A DNA stretch of 64,000 bases from Hirundichthys speculiger. Its lineage: Eukaryota; Chordata; Actinopteri; Beloniformes; Exocoetidae. Below the pieces are notes generated by a model, which was given only the letters and a program-made list of their open reading frames with translations, was not told where the DNA came from and did not search any database. Within the stretch, counting starts at the first letter, position 1, and the number at the start of each line of letters is the position of its first letter. Shown piece by piece: positions 36,966 through 48,341 of the stretch. The stretch covers positions 1,074,307 through 1,138,306 of the forward strand of contig JAGFBZ010001543.1 of NCBI GenBank assembly GCA_018398805.1, written 5' to 3'. Position numbers and translations under genes: made by a program.

Positions 36966-37167
36966 TTATTCATTACCCTAATTACCTGCAATTTCATCAC
37001 TCTTACTTTGAACAGTAAAATTAAAGAACCCACCTACTCTTACAACACAGGAAAGGGACTAATTGAAATGAAGGTTCAAGAAGTAGTGAGAGAGTAGACG
37101 CTTCCTCACACTTCTCCTGGCATCACTCAGTTCAATCTACCATTGTAACAATGCTGCCACCCTCAGG

Positions 37168-37951
37168 TAGAGGTCTTCGGAAAAACCCGAAAACCCAAGG
37201 TTCCGACCTGACCCGGATCGGGTCTCGGGTCCATTCAAAAGACGTGACTCCGGGTTCGGTTCGGAATTGGTACAGTTAGTCTCGGGTCCGGTTGGCGCTC
37301 TCTGACAGGCTGGGTCCGTGTTTACTTGAGACAGGTAAAGATATTGGCGGTGGCAGCCAATGTCAGGAATCGGGGCAGTTAAATTATTATTATTTAACGT
37401 GTCATGTTTGTCATGAAACAATCATGTTGCTGTAGCGTGTTATTACCGGTATGCCCGGCAGCTGTAAAGCACAACGGATCGCCAACATGACAACGCTGGA
37501 TGAGAGAACATATTCACGACACGTCCTGACCGGTGTAGGCTATTAGTGTTAGCAGTTGCTACCAATAGCATATGTGTCCACAAAGAAAATAATAACGTGG
37601 ATTTATTGTTGTTTACATCACGTAGCCTATGGAGCAACTGAGCTAGGTAGAAGAAGACAACTTCAGGTAAGAAAATCTTTTAAGAAAAAGTTTTATTCAA
37701 CGCTAGACAATTTTTAACATGAGCAATGGGTTATGAGCTATGTTGCTATGGGCTGTATTGTCTCGATTCTATTCAGGTATCTCGGTTTGGTTCGTGGTCG
37801 GAAACTAAAGAGTCAGGTCGGTTCCGGGTCCAAATAATAATATTCGGACCCACGGACTTATGATAATAGCTTGGTCGGGTCGGTTTCGGGTCGAATTTTC
37901 ACGGGTCCATTTAGGTTCAGGTCCATGAAAGTGGACCCGTGAAGACCTCTA
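37168..37951. mobile_element. hAT-type non-autonomous element, TAGAGGTCTTC ends
   Basis: The ends TAGAGGTCTTC at 37168 and GAAGACCTCTA at 37951 are inverted repeats. The flanks CCCTCAGG (37160-37167) and GCCTCAGG (37952-37959) form an 8-bp duplication with one mismatch. The interior repeats TCGGGTC and GGGTCC modules next to both ends (for example CGGATCGGGTCTCGGGTCC and GGTCGGGTCGGTTTCGGGTC). No transposase remnant was recognised. Confidence 0.85.
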
Positions 37952-37984
37952 GCCTCAGGTGAAAGAGTGCAGAGGAGGAAGCCC

Positions 37985-38655
37985 ACTCTCTGCCTGGTAT
38001 AATACTTTGGAACTGTACACACTGTCTTAAATGAATAGTAAGATGACCTCCAAAATTTGTTGCAAATACACTGTAGGAGTATCTTGTTTAATCATCCTAA
38101 CTTCCACATTACGTACTCAATTGTTCCAGCTTGGTACAGTCTTAACAATGAGTCCAGTAGGCCAATCAGTTCTTCTGGCCTGTGAATTCTTCAGTAGAAC
38201 AACATCTCCAACTTGCAGGTTGCATCTGTCAGTGTGCCACCTTTTCCTGGGTTAAAGCATTGCTAAGTACTCTTGTCTCCACCTCCTCCAGAAAGCATCA
38301 GAAAGACCTTCAACCCTTTTCCAGTGCTAAATAAAGAGGTCAGATAGGCAGTGTTTGTCTTGAGAAGAGCATATAGAATGTCTCAAGTGATACCTATCAT
38401 CCTCTCCCACACTCCACCCATATAGGAAGACTAAGGAGGACTGAAGATCCAGGCACATTTGCTGTCCTGGAGGTATGTCTTCAGCTCAGGATCCTCTGTG
38501 CCCAGGTTGAGTTATTTAAATATCCCAATAAACTCTGTTCCTCAGTCTGATCTGAGTGTTTTAATAATGGGTTCTCTGATTGATGTGAAGTGTCTGAGAC
38601 CATTGATAAAGCTTGCGGTGGTCATGATATCCAGGACTTCAATGTATCAGTTTGT
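37985..38655 (-). pseudogene. BEL/Pao integrase fragment
   Basis: On the minus strand, running from 38655 down to about 38030, the order is as in BEL/Pao integrases. The core piece is DIMTTASFINGLRHFTSIRE, followed by LRSD then GTEF. Next come DPELKTYLQDSKCAWIFSPP and YMGGVWERMIGIT, the GGVWER signature of this superfamily. The C-terminal piece is NLQVGDVVLLKNSQARRTDW. Several stops and frame shifts are present. Only the integrase is retained; RT and the LTRs are absent. The upstream end is cut where a gypsy fragment in the opposite orientation begins. Confidence 0.8.
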
Positions 38656-39480
38656 CATGTAGGTGGATGCCGACATGGGTGTAGGGGCTGTGCTGTCCCA
38701 GCGAGCAGCCAGTGACCAGAAGCTCCACCCATATGCCTTTTTTCTCTCTCTGCATCTTTCCCCAGCCGAGAGAAATTATGGCATGGGTAACCGGGAGCTC
38801 CTTGCTTTGAAACTGGCCCTGGGAGAAAGGCGGCACTGGCTGGAGGGAACCAACCAGCCCTTTCTGGTTTGGACGGGCCACAAAAAAACCTAGAGTTGGG
38901 AAATTGAGGAGAGGGTGAGAGCTGCCACAAAGGATCTACCTGGTCCAAGTGCCTGCCCTACTGGTTCCTTGTTCGTGCCTGTAGGTCTAAGGTTGGATGT
39001 GCTCCAGTAGGCCCACGGTTCAAGGTTGACTTGACATCCTGGGATACAGAGAACCCGGGATGTCCTTCTACAACATTTCTGGTGGCCCATGTTACAGGAG
39101 GACACCCGAGAGTATGTCAGAGCTTGCCAGACCTGCAACCAGAGTAAATCATCGCCCCAGTTTTTATCAGTTTCTAGCAGGTGTTCTGCAGCCTCTTGGG
39201 AGCCACCGCCAGTTTGTCACCCAGGTACCACCCTCAATCTAATGGCCAGACTGAAAGAATGAACCAAGAAATGGAGATGTCCCTCTGGTGTATGGTAATA
39301 CAGAACCCATCCTCTTGGTCCCAGCATCAGTTGTGGGTGGAATATGTCCACAACACCCTGACCAGCTCCGCCACTGGTTTGTAATCTTTCCAGTGTGCCT
39401 ACGGTTACCAGTCTCCTCTCTTCCCAGCCCTGGAAGGAGAAGGAACCTGCCCTTTGGTTCAAGCCTTCATTTGTTTCTTT
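38656..39480 (+). pseudogene. Ty3/gypsy RNase H and integrase relic, second copy
   Basis: The plus strand opens in RNase [54 protein letters not shown]. After about 120 bases of decayed linker comes the integrase zinc-finger part (CHPGIQRTRDVLLQHFWWPM, then CNQS). The catalytic core is mostly deleted near 39150-39180. Reading resumes at LLGATASLSPRYHPQSNGQT and NPSSWSQHQLWVEYVHNTLT, the end of the core with its conserved glutamate region replaced by QTERMNQEME. It ends with a GYQSPLFPALE-like segment. It resembles the subfamily at 28250 but is a separate, differently deleted copy. Confidence 0.85.
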
Positions 39481-39540
39481 TTTTTTTTTGTCTGCATTTA
39501 CATTCAGGTTAGTGCCATTGTCTAGCAAAACCATCTAGTA

Positions 39541-40159
39541 TGTATATGCAATTTAATCTTATAGCAGACCTTTTTTTGTGTGGGAGTGTGTGAAGGTGAA
39601 TGTGTCCTTCACCAGTCCTCTCTGGCAGTAATTTCTAACGTCTTTATTAATATCTTAAATCCTGATTTTGTCAGAGAGGAGCAAAAAAACACCAGCAGTG
39701 AAACATTTAAAGACAGGACATTTAAAGAGATAGGACAGTGAGGGGGTGGTGTGTGCTGGGTTGTGAAGTGTGAGGGGTGTTGTGTAGTGCATTGTGTTGT
39801 GACAAACAAACTCAGAGGATAGTATGTAAGAAGCAGAAACTACTAACAAAAAAAAAACAAGAAAAAAACTGGATGAACACCTTCTACCAAGCTATAGACC
39901 TGTATATGGAGAATTGATGTAAGCATTATTGATTGATTGTGTTGATAGTGGGGGGGGGGGTGTTGGGGGAGGGGTGTAAAGAATAAATGTGTCCTTGCCC
40001 ATATAGACATCCCGCAACCACGCGACACACAGCTTGACGACAAACACGGCGGCGAGCTGTTGCGGCTGCAGTGCGCGACGCTACTTGCAGAAGGTCCGTA
40101 CACTCACATGTTACCCAAGTACCAAGGAAACTGTTACCACTATTACCATCACCACTCTC
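39541..40159. other. Non-coding DNA, no supported feature
   Basis: It has a G run at 39951-39960 and a GTG-rich region at 39740-39800. No domain pattern in any frame. Confidence 0.5.
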
Positions 40160-40830
40160 CTTATCTTAGTCCACATCAAGTCCTCCCGTGGGTGAGAAAC
40201 GCCAGCTAACTCCCATCGCCCCAGGGTCTAGACTGGCCCAAGAGGGCCCCTTACCCCGACCCGAGAGGTCATGGGGCAAACTTCCCCGTGAGATACGTCC
40301 ACTGACAGGAGGGCCAGGCAGGGCACCCAGAAGGCCAGAACGAGGCCCTCCGACCCCCCAGCCCCCACACCTACCAGGCCCCAAGTCCACAGCAGCAGCA
40401 CCGCAGAGAATGCAGACCCACTAGCCGTCACCTCATGCAGCCCAGGGGCAGCCAGGCCCCCCGGCCCCCACCAACCGCCGGTAGGGAGCAGAAGGGGGAG
40501 ACGGGCAGGGCAGAGAGAGGGAAGGAGAGGGAAACCAGGGGGATGCAACCCCCCCCCCCCCCACCCCCCGAGGCCAGCCGAGGCAGCCACCACCCCCTCG
40601 CAGCACAGCAGTGGCGACACACGACAGATAAGCACAGCACCCCCCACGCCGCCGTGCAACAGCCCGCAGCAAGCCAACACCCCCCTGGAGCCAGACTGGG
40701 CACCCAGCCCATTAGCAGGGGCACACCGGGCCCACGCACTGGTGCAGGGAGGCCACCACCGTCGGAGGGCCCCCCAAAAGCCGGGATACGCCTTGAACAA
40801 GACAACACTTCATAAGCAACACTTCGAGTA
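40160..40830. other. GC-rich block of unknown origin
   Basis: About 670 bases of strongly C- and G-rich sequence in an AT-rich setting, with a C run at 40549-40562. Long frames exist on both strands (190 residues minus at 40228-40800, 126 residues plus at 40435-40815). They are low-complexity (Pro, Gly, Arg, Ala) and overlap each other, as expected from GC content alone. It may be the 5' region of a retroelement; I cannot identify it. The edges are abrupt. Confidence 0.5.
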
Positions 40831-41959
40831 TTTTGTATGTAGGAATACCCCAACATATTTTTGAGCTTCCGGTCATGTCTAAGGTGATAACTGATCATAA
40901 CAGACAAGTCAGGAAACATAGGAACGTACAATATGGCCATAAAGGCACATTGCCTTCCCTTAGAGCTCGTTAGTCTCTTATAACTGTTGATGTGGATTGT
41001 AAATGGTAATGGATGCTATTGATGGAGAATATTTTCATGTTCTCTTAAGCATCATGATCAGGACTTTTCCTCTGCTTGTGCACCCATCACAAATGTATGA
41101 AGGCCATTTTATCAGTAACCCAATAAAAATCCACCTTGAGAGATCCTGGTTTGTTTTTCTTTTCTCTCCTGCACCTAACCAAAAAGAGGCCAAGTGAAAA
41201 AAGGGAGTTCTTCAAAAGTCACAAGTTGTGCGTTACATGGATGGGAGTTACAAAATTGTTCTTCTTTGCCAGGCACATACTGAAGCTGAGCTGTTTATTT
41301 TACTGCCAATATGGTGCTTCATTGAAAGACTCGCTGAGTGTGTTGGGAGCTAAGAAAGAAGATGAAGTGACTAAGTGACAGAGCTGAGCAGCTGGGTGTG
41401 AGCTATTGAGTCATTTTAAAGAGCTGCTCAAAGAAGGCCACTTAACAAATGTCCTTTTCTTGTCAGTACTTAATTTTTGCAATACAGTAGTGGAGAAGTG
41501 TGAACTCAGTTCAGCTTTCCCTGAAGCATATGTGAAGGCAGGTAGTGACATTTTTGCACCAAATAATTTTTTAACTATAGAAACACAAAACAATTGATTC
41601 TGGGAATGATTACTGCGTAACCTTGTTTTTTTTTTTTATCTGAAAAATAAATTACACACAACGCAACAATGCTGGCATAGTATATATGTGTAATTTTATT
41701 TACTACTTGGGTGGTGAAGATAAGCATTGAGTCCCTAAAGATGTTTTTTCCTAATGTGTTTTCTGACCAACAGCAGTTGAGCTGAATCTCTAAAACTGTT
41801 TGGGAGAACTCACTCATTACCACTGAGAAAATAAGGGCTATACAACAAATATCAGAAAATATTACATTTGTGATAGCATCTGAAACTCCATGTCACCATT
41901 ATGAGTTTATTATGAAACATTTTTGGTTAACTAAACTATTAAGATAAACTTAACAGTAA
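40831..41959. other. Non-coding DNA, no supported feature
   Basis: AT-rich sequence with a T run near 41627-41638. No recognised repeat or gene. Confidence 0.5.
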
Positions 41960-43428
41960 GGGCCAGATCTTCCACCAAATCTCCAAAAGCCGCTATTAAG
42001 GGATAGCGGGTAGCGGGAGAGGCGTTCCCCCCCGCAAAGAATGCAATCTTCCACCTCCCTAAACCTGCTATCTTACCTGCCCTAACCGCTATATTGTGCA
42101 TAGGAGTGGTTAGGGCGTTCCACCTGTTAAACCAAACAGTGCGTGTGTTGCCATTGCCTTTAAGAGCAGGTTGCGCTACCCGCAACCCGCAAACTGCTAT
42201 GGAGCATCTTTTCATCCAGATCGGAGCAGCTTTCATGCGCAGCTTGTCTGGGACTCTGGTGTAGAGCTTCCTTCTCTTCCTTCCTCCTCCTCCTCCTCCT
42301 CCTCTGCACTGATATATATATATATACATAAAAAATATTTTTATACAGACAATTCCTATCGGCAACCTGAAAGTCCCAGATAGTTGATGCGCTTCCGGCA
42401 AACACGCTCAGGCAGAGCCGCGGGAACATATTCTCAGCAGTGGGTGCTGGGAGTCTGGGACTGCTGTAAGTCTTGGTGCTTTGCAGCTGATGTGCTTTTT
42501 AAAAAATACTGCAGAACGAATCATTGGATGAGCAGTTCTGCCTGTCAAGGGTTAAAAAAGTTTTGTGACACCATTGAGCCAGAGGAACAGGTATGATGAC
42601 ATCTACTTTCTACCACTGAATGCATCTCGGGTGCTCCAAGTGCAAGGAGAGGGCCAGTGCACAAAGGCATACGTGCACAGTACAAGAAACTCCACAACAG
42701 TGTTCTGGAAAACCTTATCTGCCAGTTACAGAACCGATTTAAAGATCACGAACAATTAATGTTCCTGTCCCTCCTCAACCACCACCAGTTTCAGACATAT
42801 CGGAAATTAATTCCCGCATAAAAACCTTTTCCAGCTTGACACCAGAGCCACAGAGGTCTATTTAAAGATCTGACCTGTTTAAAAACAGACTTGACTGAAG
42901 TAGGCCGTGATGAATTTTGAAGGGAAATGTCCCAAAGATCACCTTGGTTTCCTCCACAGCAAACATCTGAATGAGAGCTGCCACAGCTGTACAGACTGAT
43001 GTGTCTGGCTGTGACTATTTCCACATCCACCACGACTGCTGACCAGACATCCTCTGACCTCAAGAGAATAAAAACATCTGCAGGTAATACGGTGATGCGT
43101 AATCGAGAGGTAGAGCAGTTTATGCACGTCCACATGTGACCAGGTGGACACAAATTTAATTTATTTGGACACGTTCTGTTATGCACCGAAATGTGGGTTG
43201 CGCTTTCCGCAAACTCGTGGAATTGCGGGTTTAAACCTGTGATCGCAAGATACCGAGTTTGCTCAAAGCGCAAGAGACACGCCCATTGCCACACCTACAA
43301 TGTGAGTAAGGGAGTCGGCATAGAAGGTAGCGGCTTTAGGGAAGCGGAAGATTGCATTAGCGGTTAGCGGAGGTTCCTAAACCCGCAATTTGCGGGTAGC
43401 AGGAAGTGGGAAGTGTACAATCGGGGCC
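41960..43428 (+). mobile_element. GGGCCC-ended element, copy C, both ends present
   Basis: The left end is GGGCCAGATCTTCCACC at 41960. The right end is the complement of GGCCCCGATTGTACACTTCC, finishing at 43428. The 3-bp flanks are TAA and TAG, compatible with a mutated 3-bp duplication. The left third equals copy A. The right 340 bases hold GAGACACGCCCATTGCC, shared in complement with copies B, D and E. A (TCC)n run (42284-42305) and a (TA)n run (42316-42328) lie inside. The middle carries a hAT-type transposase relic. Confidence 0.8.
42490..43135 (+). pseudogene. hAT transposase C-terminal relic inside copy C
   Basis: Plus-strand frames show FKKYCRTNHWMSSSACQGLK near 42500, then LQNRFKDHEQLMFLSLLNHH near 42730. 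After stops comes LPQLYRLMCLAVTISTSTTT followed by SSDLKRIKTSAGNTV at about 42975-43090. The last part fits the hATC dimerisation domain (YKLLRLxLTIPVxSAxAERSFSALKRIKT), with the ERSF motif lost. The earlier parts fit the linker before it in ZMYM- or ZBED-like transposases. Stops interrupt it at least three times. Copy D carries a shorter complement of the same piece at about 48420-48720, so it belongs to the family and is not a private insertion. Confidence 0.7.
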
Positions 43429-44486
43429 TAGATACCTGCAGACGTTACATGAAAATGGCTCAGCTGAATCCTAACCATTCTAACTTTAAGGGAGAATTGG
43501 ATTGCAGTGAGGAAGAGATTTGCTTTTTGAAGAGGATGCCTGCTGATATTTGCCTCACTGGAAGTCTTTGACAAGCCACCCCACTGGTAAGTAAGCATGG
43601 CATAAACTAAAAGCAGGCAACCCAAAGTCTATTTTAATGGTAGGGAGTAAACATCAAACATGTTCATGAGCACTAAATTATCAGTGAAACAAGCTAATGA
43701 TGTGGCAGAGCCTTCTTCAAGTATTGGAAAATTATCCTTCATTCTTTGTAGACTTGTATTTTTTTTAAGAGAATATGTATGTTCTCACTCATTAAATATA
43801 ATGACAGTGATGACAATATGGGGCCTTAAATTAAAAAAATCATTTTTGTCTCTGTAGGACACTGCCTTGTTCTGTCATGGCACAAAAAAGAAGGGTATTT
43901 TACTTTGCCGTCACATTTTCCGTGCTGAAGCTGTCAATACATTGTTGTTGGGAAAGTGGGGGGGCGGGCCTGAGAATGATGATCCCATGAGTCTGGTGCT
44001 GAACCTGGGCTTGTGTTTGCATTAAGAGTAGATTTATAAATCGGACTGCCAGTTACATTAAGGTCCTGGCAGAGAGCCTTTGTCCACACTGTACATGTAA
44101 TCACTCTTGACTATCTGGCACTACATACACTGCATGCTGTGCTTAGATTTCTCTTATCAAGGAAAGGCATAGTCCAGAGGTAGTAAGCTCAAACCCACCT
44201 CACATATGCACATGTATGCTAGGACTCAATCTCAAGCAGTTGCACATTTACACTGTGATTTCTTTAAGTTTGCTCTAATCATTTTGGCTCCAAACATGTG
44301 TCCGATATTTACCAAAACTCTCACAGGCATCAAATATCAAATTTATACCCCATATGCAGTAATGGCAGCTGTTAAAGTTCATTTACATTTCTCGATTTAG
44401 GAGGTATGTTTTGACAGGTAACAACAATTAATGAGTTACACAGAAAGTTTAGCAAAGCAATGTGTTGTACTTGTGAATAAATCGGC
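43429..44486. other. Non-coding DNA, no supported feature
   Basis: AT-rich sequence with no recognised repeat or coding pattern. Confidence 0.5.
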
Positions 44487-44492
44487 ATTGCA

Positions 44493-45432
44493 TATCAGGT
44501 GCCCTGAGGGACATTATTCTGAATTAGCATTCACACACACACATATGAAACTGAACTCTCTCACATACTATACTGAAAGCCTTACATGCATAGAGGTGAA
44601 ATCCTACACACATACAAGTAAAATCTTATACATATACATGTGAAATGCTTTTATACATACAACTGGAAATGTATTCACTCAAATACACTTGTGAAATCCT
44701 CTCATACATACAACTGGAAATTTCAGTTGTATGTGTAAGAGGAAATCTCAGTTGAAATGGAAGTTAGTTGTTTAGGTAAGTCGCGTGACTTCAGAATACA
44801 GGTAACGGTGGATACAGGTAACCGAAGCGATGGACTTAATTAATAGTATTCTGGCTTCAGCAGAGATCATCCGCACACTCTGAAATGTTTCAACTAGAAA
44901 CACAAGGAGGATCAAATGAATGTGCATTGTTTCTAGAAGGTCTGATCGTATCTAATTGCTGTCTAATTGCTTTTCCCACGCTGATGGGAAAAGAGACAGA
45001 GGCGACTGTCCAGTTTCCATATTTGGAGCTGCGGTGGTCGTTAGGAGCCCAGTCACTGTAACATTTCCGAGTGTGAGGATGATGTCTGCTAAAGCCAGTA
45101 TACTATTAAGTCCGTTGCTTAGTTAGACTGTTTTTTGGCTCCTGACATGACATTGCAAATTCCCCGCCGTTACCTGTATTCTGAAGTCGCGCTACTTCGC
45201 TAACCAACCAACATCCATTTCAACTGAAATCATTTCCATTTCAACTGAAATTTCCAATTGTAAGTTTGAGAGGATTTTACATATATATCTGAGTGAATAC
45301 ATTTTCAGTTGTATGCATCAGAGCATTTCACCTCTATGCGTGTAAGGTTTTCAGTATAATATGTGAGAGAGTTCGGTTTCATATGTGTGTGTGAATGCTA
45401 ATTCAGAATAATGTCCCTCATAGCACCTCATA
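44493..45432. mobile_element. Palindromic (foldback) DNA transposon, copy 2, uninterrupted
   Basis: The 6-bp duplication ATTGCA flanks the element at 44487-44492 and 45433-45438. The ends are TATCAGGTGCCCTGAGGG and the complement of TATGAGGTGCTATGAGGG. The two arms of roughly 450 bases are near mirror images: CATTCACACACACACATATG at the left matches CATATGTGTGTGTGAATG at the right, and CAGAATACAGGTAACGG matches CCGTTACCTGTATTCTGAAG. No coding sequence is present. It defines the full structure of the family also seen at 2254-5127. Confidence 0.9.
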
Positions 45433-45519
45433 ATTGCAAACCAGATTGCAAGAATTTTTTTTTTCAACAAAAAATGCTGATAGTGAACCATCCATAGATT
45501 TTCTACATTGTTTTATCTT

Positions 45520-46850
45520 GTTAACCCGCTACCATTCCGACGGTCCGCCCGCAGGCCGTCAGTCCGTAATTTCCGTAATTTACAAAACTATATTGTAAGT
45601 TACACAGCCCATATGTTACATGAGGTAGTCATGCAACATATCTTTGGAAAGCTAAGATTCTTGTGATTCAATCGATGCAAACCATTTCATGGTATAATTA
45701 TAACAGCAGGTACAATTAATGGCCTGTGTCACATCACAAACAAACAAAGAAACAGTTACAAAATTGATGCAAATTAGCAATGAAGCCTTATAGAAGTCGT
45801 CCGATCAAAAATATTCCCACAAAAAATGTCTGGTTACATTCACAAAGGTCCAGTCGATCCAATCCAGTAAAGTATTTAGTCCAAAATGCATTATCATATC
45901 AGTAAATATCTACAAACAGGCCTCTGCATCATTTGAAAGTAGCCGACAATGTTCCAGAACTTCCGGGTATTCTTAGCTGTGACTCGCCGTTTGCATGGAT
46001 CATAATGGATTCTTTGGTTTTAAAATGGAGCCTGTAAGCTGACGTTTAGATTGACACCTCATTCGGCCATATAACAGCTTCCCTGTCCTGTCCACAGCCT
46101 ACAATAGCCAATGAGGGCCAGCGTTGAAAGGAAGCCCATGCCCCCATTGTGTCGTGTAAAAACTAAGCCAGTTAGAACCATCCGTGATGATGACCGGCGC
46201 ATTGTATAGCCAATGAAATTCTGAACACACCGATGTGTCGCTTCAGGGGGCGGAGACAAAGCCACAATCAGAAACTACCTGCGTAATGCAGCCCAGTCAA
46301 AACGTGCGTCAATGCGCTATTTATGAAATTATGTGTAGGTATGTGGCCATGGTTATCCAAGTGTCCTTTTGTGTCCATTTTTTGGAAACGCCTTGACATA
46401 CTCTTCCAAAAACATGTGTAAAATGCTCATTTTTTGTGGTATTGTTATCAAATTTGAACTTGCACTAGATAAGGCTTCATGCTGTGATCCCATTGTGTTT
46501 TCCAGCTAAAAAGTCACAGCTGCACTCATCCGCAGACATCTGTTTACAAAAAAAAAAAAAAAAAAATCAGGCAGAAATAAAAAACTTCTATTTCCGTGTG
46601 TTCAAACTTAGATTACTCAATGCTAGTAGCACTTACAGTGATTCTGACAGTTGGGGGGAAAAAACTTCAGAGTGTTACCTTTCAAAAGAGACCAAAACCA
46701 TACATGTGCTACAGACGGTTCAAGAACAGCTTTCAATGTACTTTGGATATGTCTTGGATAGGCGTTTTAGGCAAATTTTACAGGAGCAGTAAGGAGTCTG
46801 CGGAGCCTTGTGATATTTATGTTTCATCTTAAATCTTCTTTAAATACAGG
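45520..46850. repeat. Unclassified interspersed repeat, possibly piggyBac-like
   Basis: It begins TTAACCCGCTACCATTCCGA at about 45520; TTAACCC is a typical piggyBac end. It continues through sequence I recognise from other fish (CAGTCAAAACGTGCGTCAAT, then GGCGGAGACAAAGCC and GTGTTACCTTTCAAAAGAGA). An A run at 46549-46566 interrupts it. No second TTAA end and no transposase were found, so the class is uncertain. Confidence 0.4.
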
Positions 46851-47550
46851 TCAAGATATATTTTTAATGAGCTACCTGTTCTTTATGCACCGGTGGTGGC
46901 TGCAGTGAATTGTGACATCACTGGTAAGCTATGGCACTTTATGTTAGCACTTGCTTCACCTGAGAAAATGGCACATCTACACTATTGGATTGCTACTTGA
47001 AGTTCAGTTTGTAATTGTAACATTTGCAATAACTCTACCTTTTGGGTTTTGATGAATCATACTGATATAGGCCCAGTGTTGTACCTGAACGCGTTCATTG
47101 TACGAAAGTTCACAAACTAGTTCATATTTTGTGCGAACGTGAACTGAACGCGCTCTCTTTCCCCTTGACGAGCGTCGGGTGTGAACGAGTTCATTTGGGC
47201 AATTGTGAATGACCCTCTTTCAAAGTTCAAGCATTGGCCAAAACTGTGCCAGGTTTCCAGCGAACCCCATTTAAAATACACCACAAACGAGCCTAACATG
47301 TATCTTCGGAAAGCAATCAAACATGGCAACATGGGCGGTCGCTTCTGTCACGCCAACAATTGCGTCATCAAACGTTTAAAACAAGCATGGAGGAAGATGA
47401 AAGCTGCCGTCACCCAGCACCCCCACTCCCGGGGGGATTAAAATATTGAACTTGGGAAAAAAATATTTCCACCTTAAGTACCTGTTTTTGTCTTATAATA
47501 AAGACCATTTGGCAGCAGGTTTTTCCTCATATTTTTAACATACTGTAGAG

Positions 47551-47923
47551 CAGTGATTCTCAAAGTGTCAGCCGCGGCCCCCTGCTGGGCTGTCGAGGTA
47601 GTACAGGTGGGCCGTGAGAGGTCATTAAAATTAAACAAAAATGTTTTAAATTCTCAATCTTTTTCAAATATGTTTTGAATTACTGTAAAATATTCATGAC
47701 ATTATTAAAAAACACATTAAGAAGTAATAAAAAAAACAGTTAATTTATTCTACAGTCATTTTAACTTAATATGACAAGTGTCACCTTTTTGTTGACCCCT
47801 CACACTAACATAGCTTCCAGTCCTGTCTGGTGATCATAATTGTGATGAAAAGGTTTGGGTGGACTGTATATATTTTTCACATTTCAAATTGGGCCTTGGT
47901 ATTCTGAAGTTTAGGAATGGCTG
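47551..47923. mobile_element. Small hAT element nested in the 47074 hAT
   Basis: The ends are CAGTGATTCTCAAAG and, inverted, CAGCCATTCCTAAACTT, with the 8-bp duplication CTGTAGAG at 47543-47550 and 47924-47931. It contains GCCGCGGCCCCCTG near the left end, as in Charlie-like short hATs. No coding sequence remains. Confidence 0.85.
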
Positions 47924-48192
47924 CTGTAGAGAGAAACTGAAACGGAAATTACAGTTTTACATGGGCTGTCCCTTCAATACTAATGTGAACCCTGACTGGA
48001 TAAAGATTCCGAATTGGACACATAGGGCCCTATCTTGCACCTCCTGCTACCCAATACCCAATACCCATTACCTGCAAATTTCAGATTTAGGAGCCTCTGC
48101 CAACCAAAATGCAATCTTCCACCTCCCAAAACCTGCTACCCATTTTGCCGACTCCCTTAAGCACATTGTGGGCGCGGCAATGGGCGTGTCTC

Positions 48193-48341
48193 TTGCGCTT
48201 TCCACGAATTCGGTATCTTGCGGTACCTGTATCTCGCAGATTTTGGGTATTGGGTGGTGGGTGGTCTGACCACCCATTACCCAATACCCAAAATCTGCGA
48301 GATACCAGTACCGCAAGATACCGAGTTTGTGGAAAGCGCAA
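48193..48341. repeat. Near-perfect hairpin within copy D
   Basis: TTGCGCTTTCCACGAATTCG followed by GTATCTTGCGGTACCTGTAT is mirrored by CAGTACCGCAAGATACCGAG and TTTGTGGAAAGCGCAA. The arms are about 74 bases and meet at GGTGGTCTGACCACC. The same structure is present in copy E. Confidence 0.85.

Noticed and set aside
40228..40815. Long overlapping frames on both strands (190 and 126 codons) as possible genes
   Set aside because: They arise from GC-rich low-complexity sequence; amino-acid content is Pro, Gly, Arg and Ala without motifs, and the frames overlap on opposite strands.
44487..44494. TA dinucleotide duplication suggesting Tc1/mariner for the palindromic family
   Set aside because: Both copies have a longer 6-bp direct repeat outside the TA, and the TA belongs to the inverted terminus.
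46484..46832. Plus frames of 102 and 78 codons
   Set aside because: They sit in a known non-coding fish repeat and cross an A run; no motif is present.
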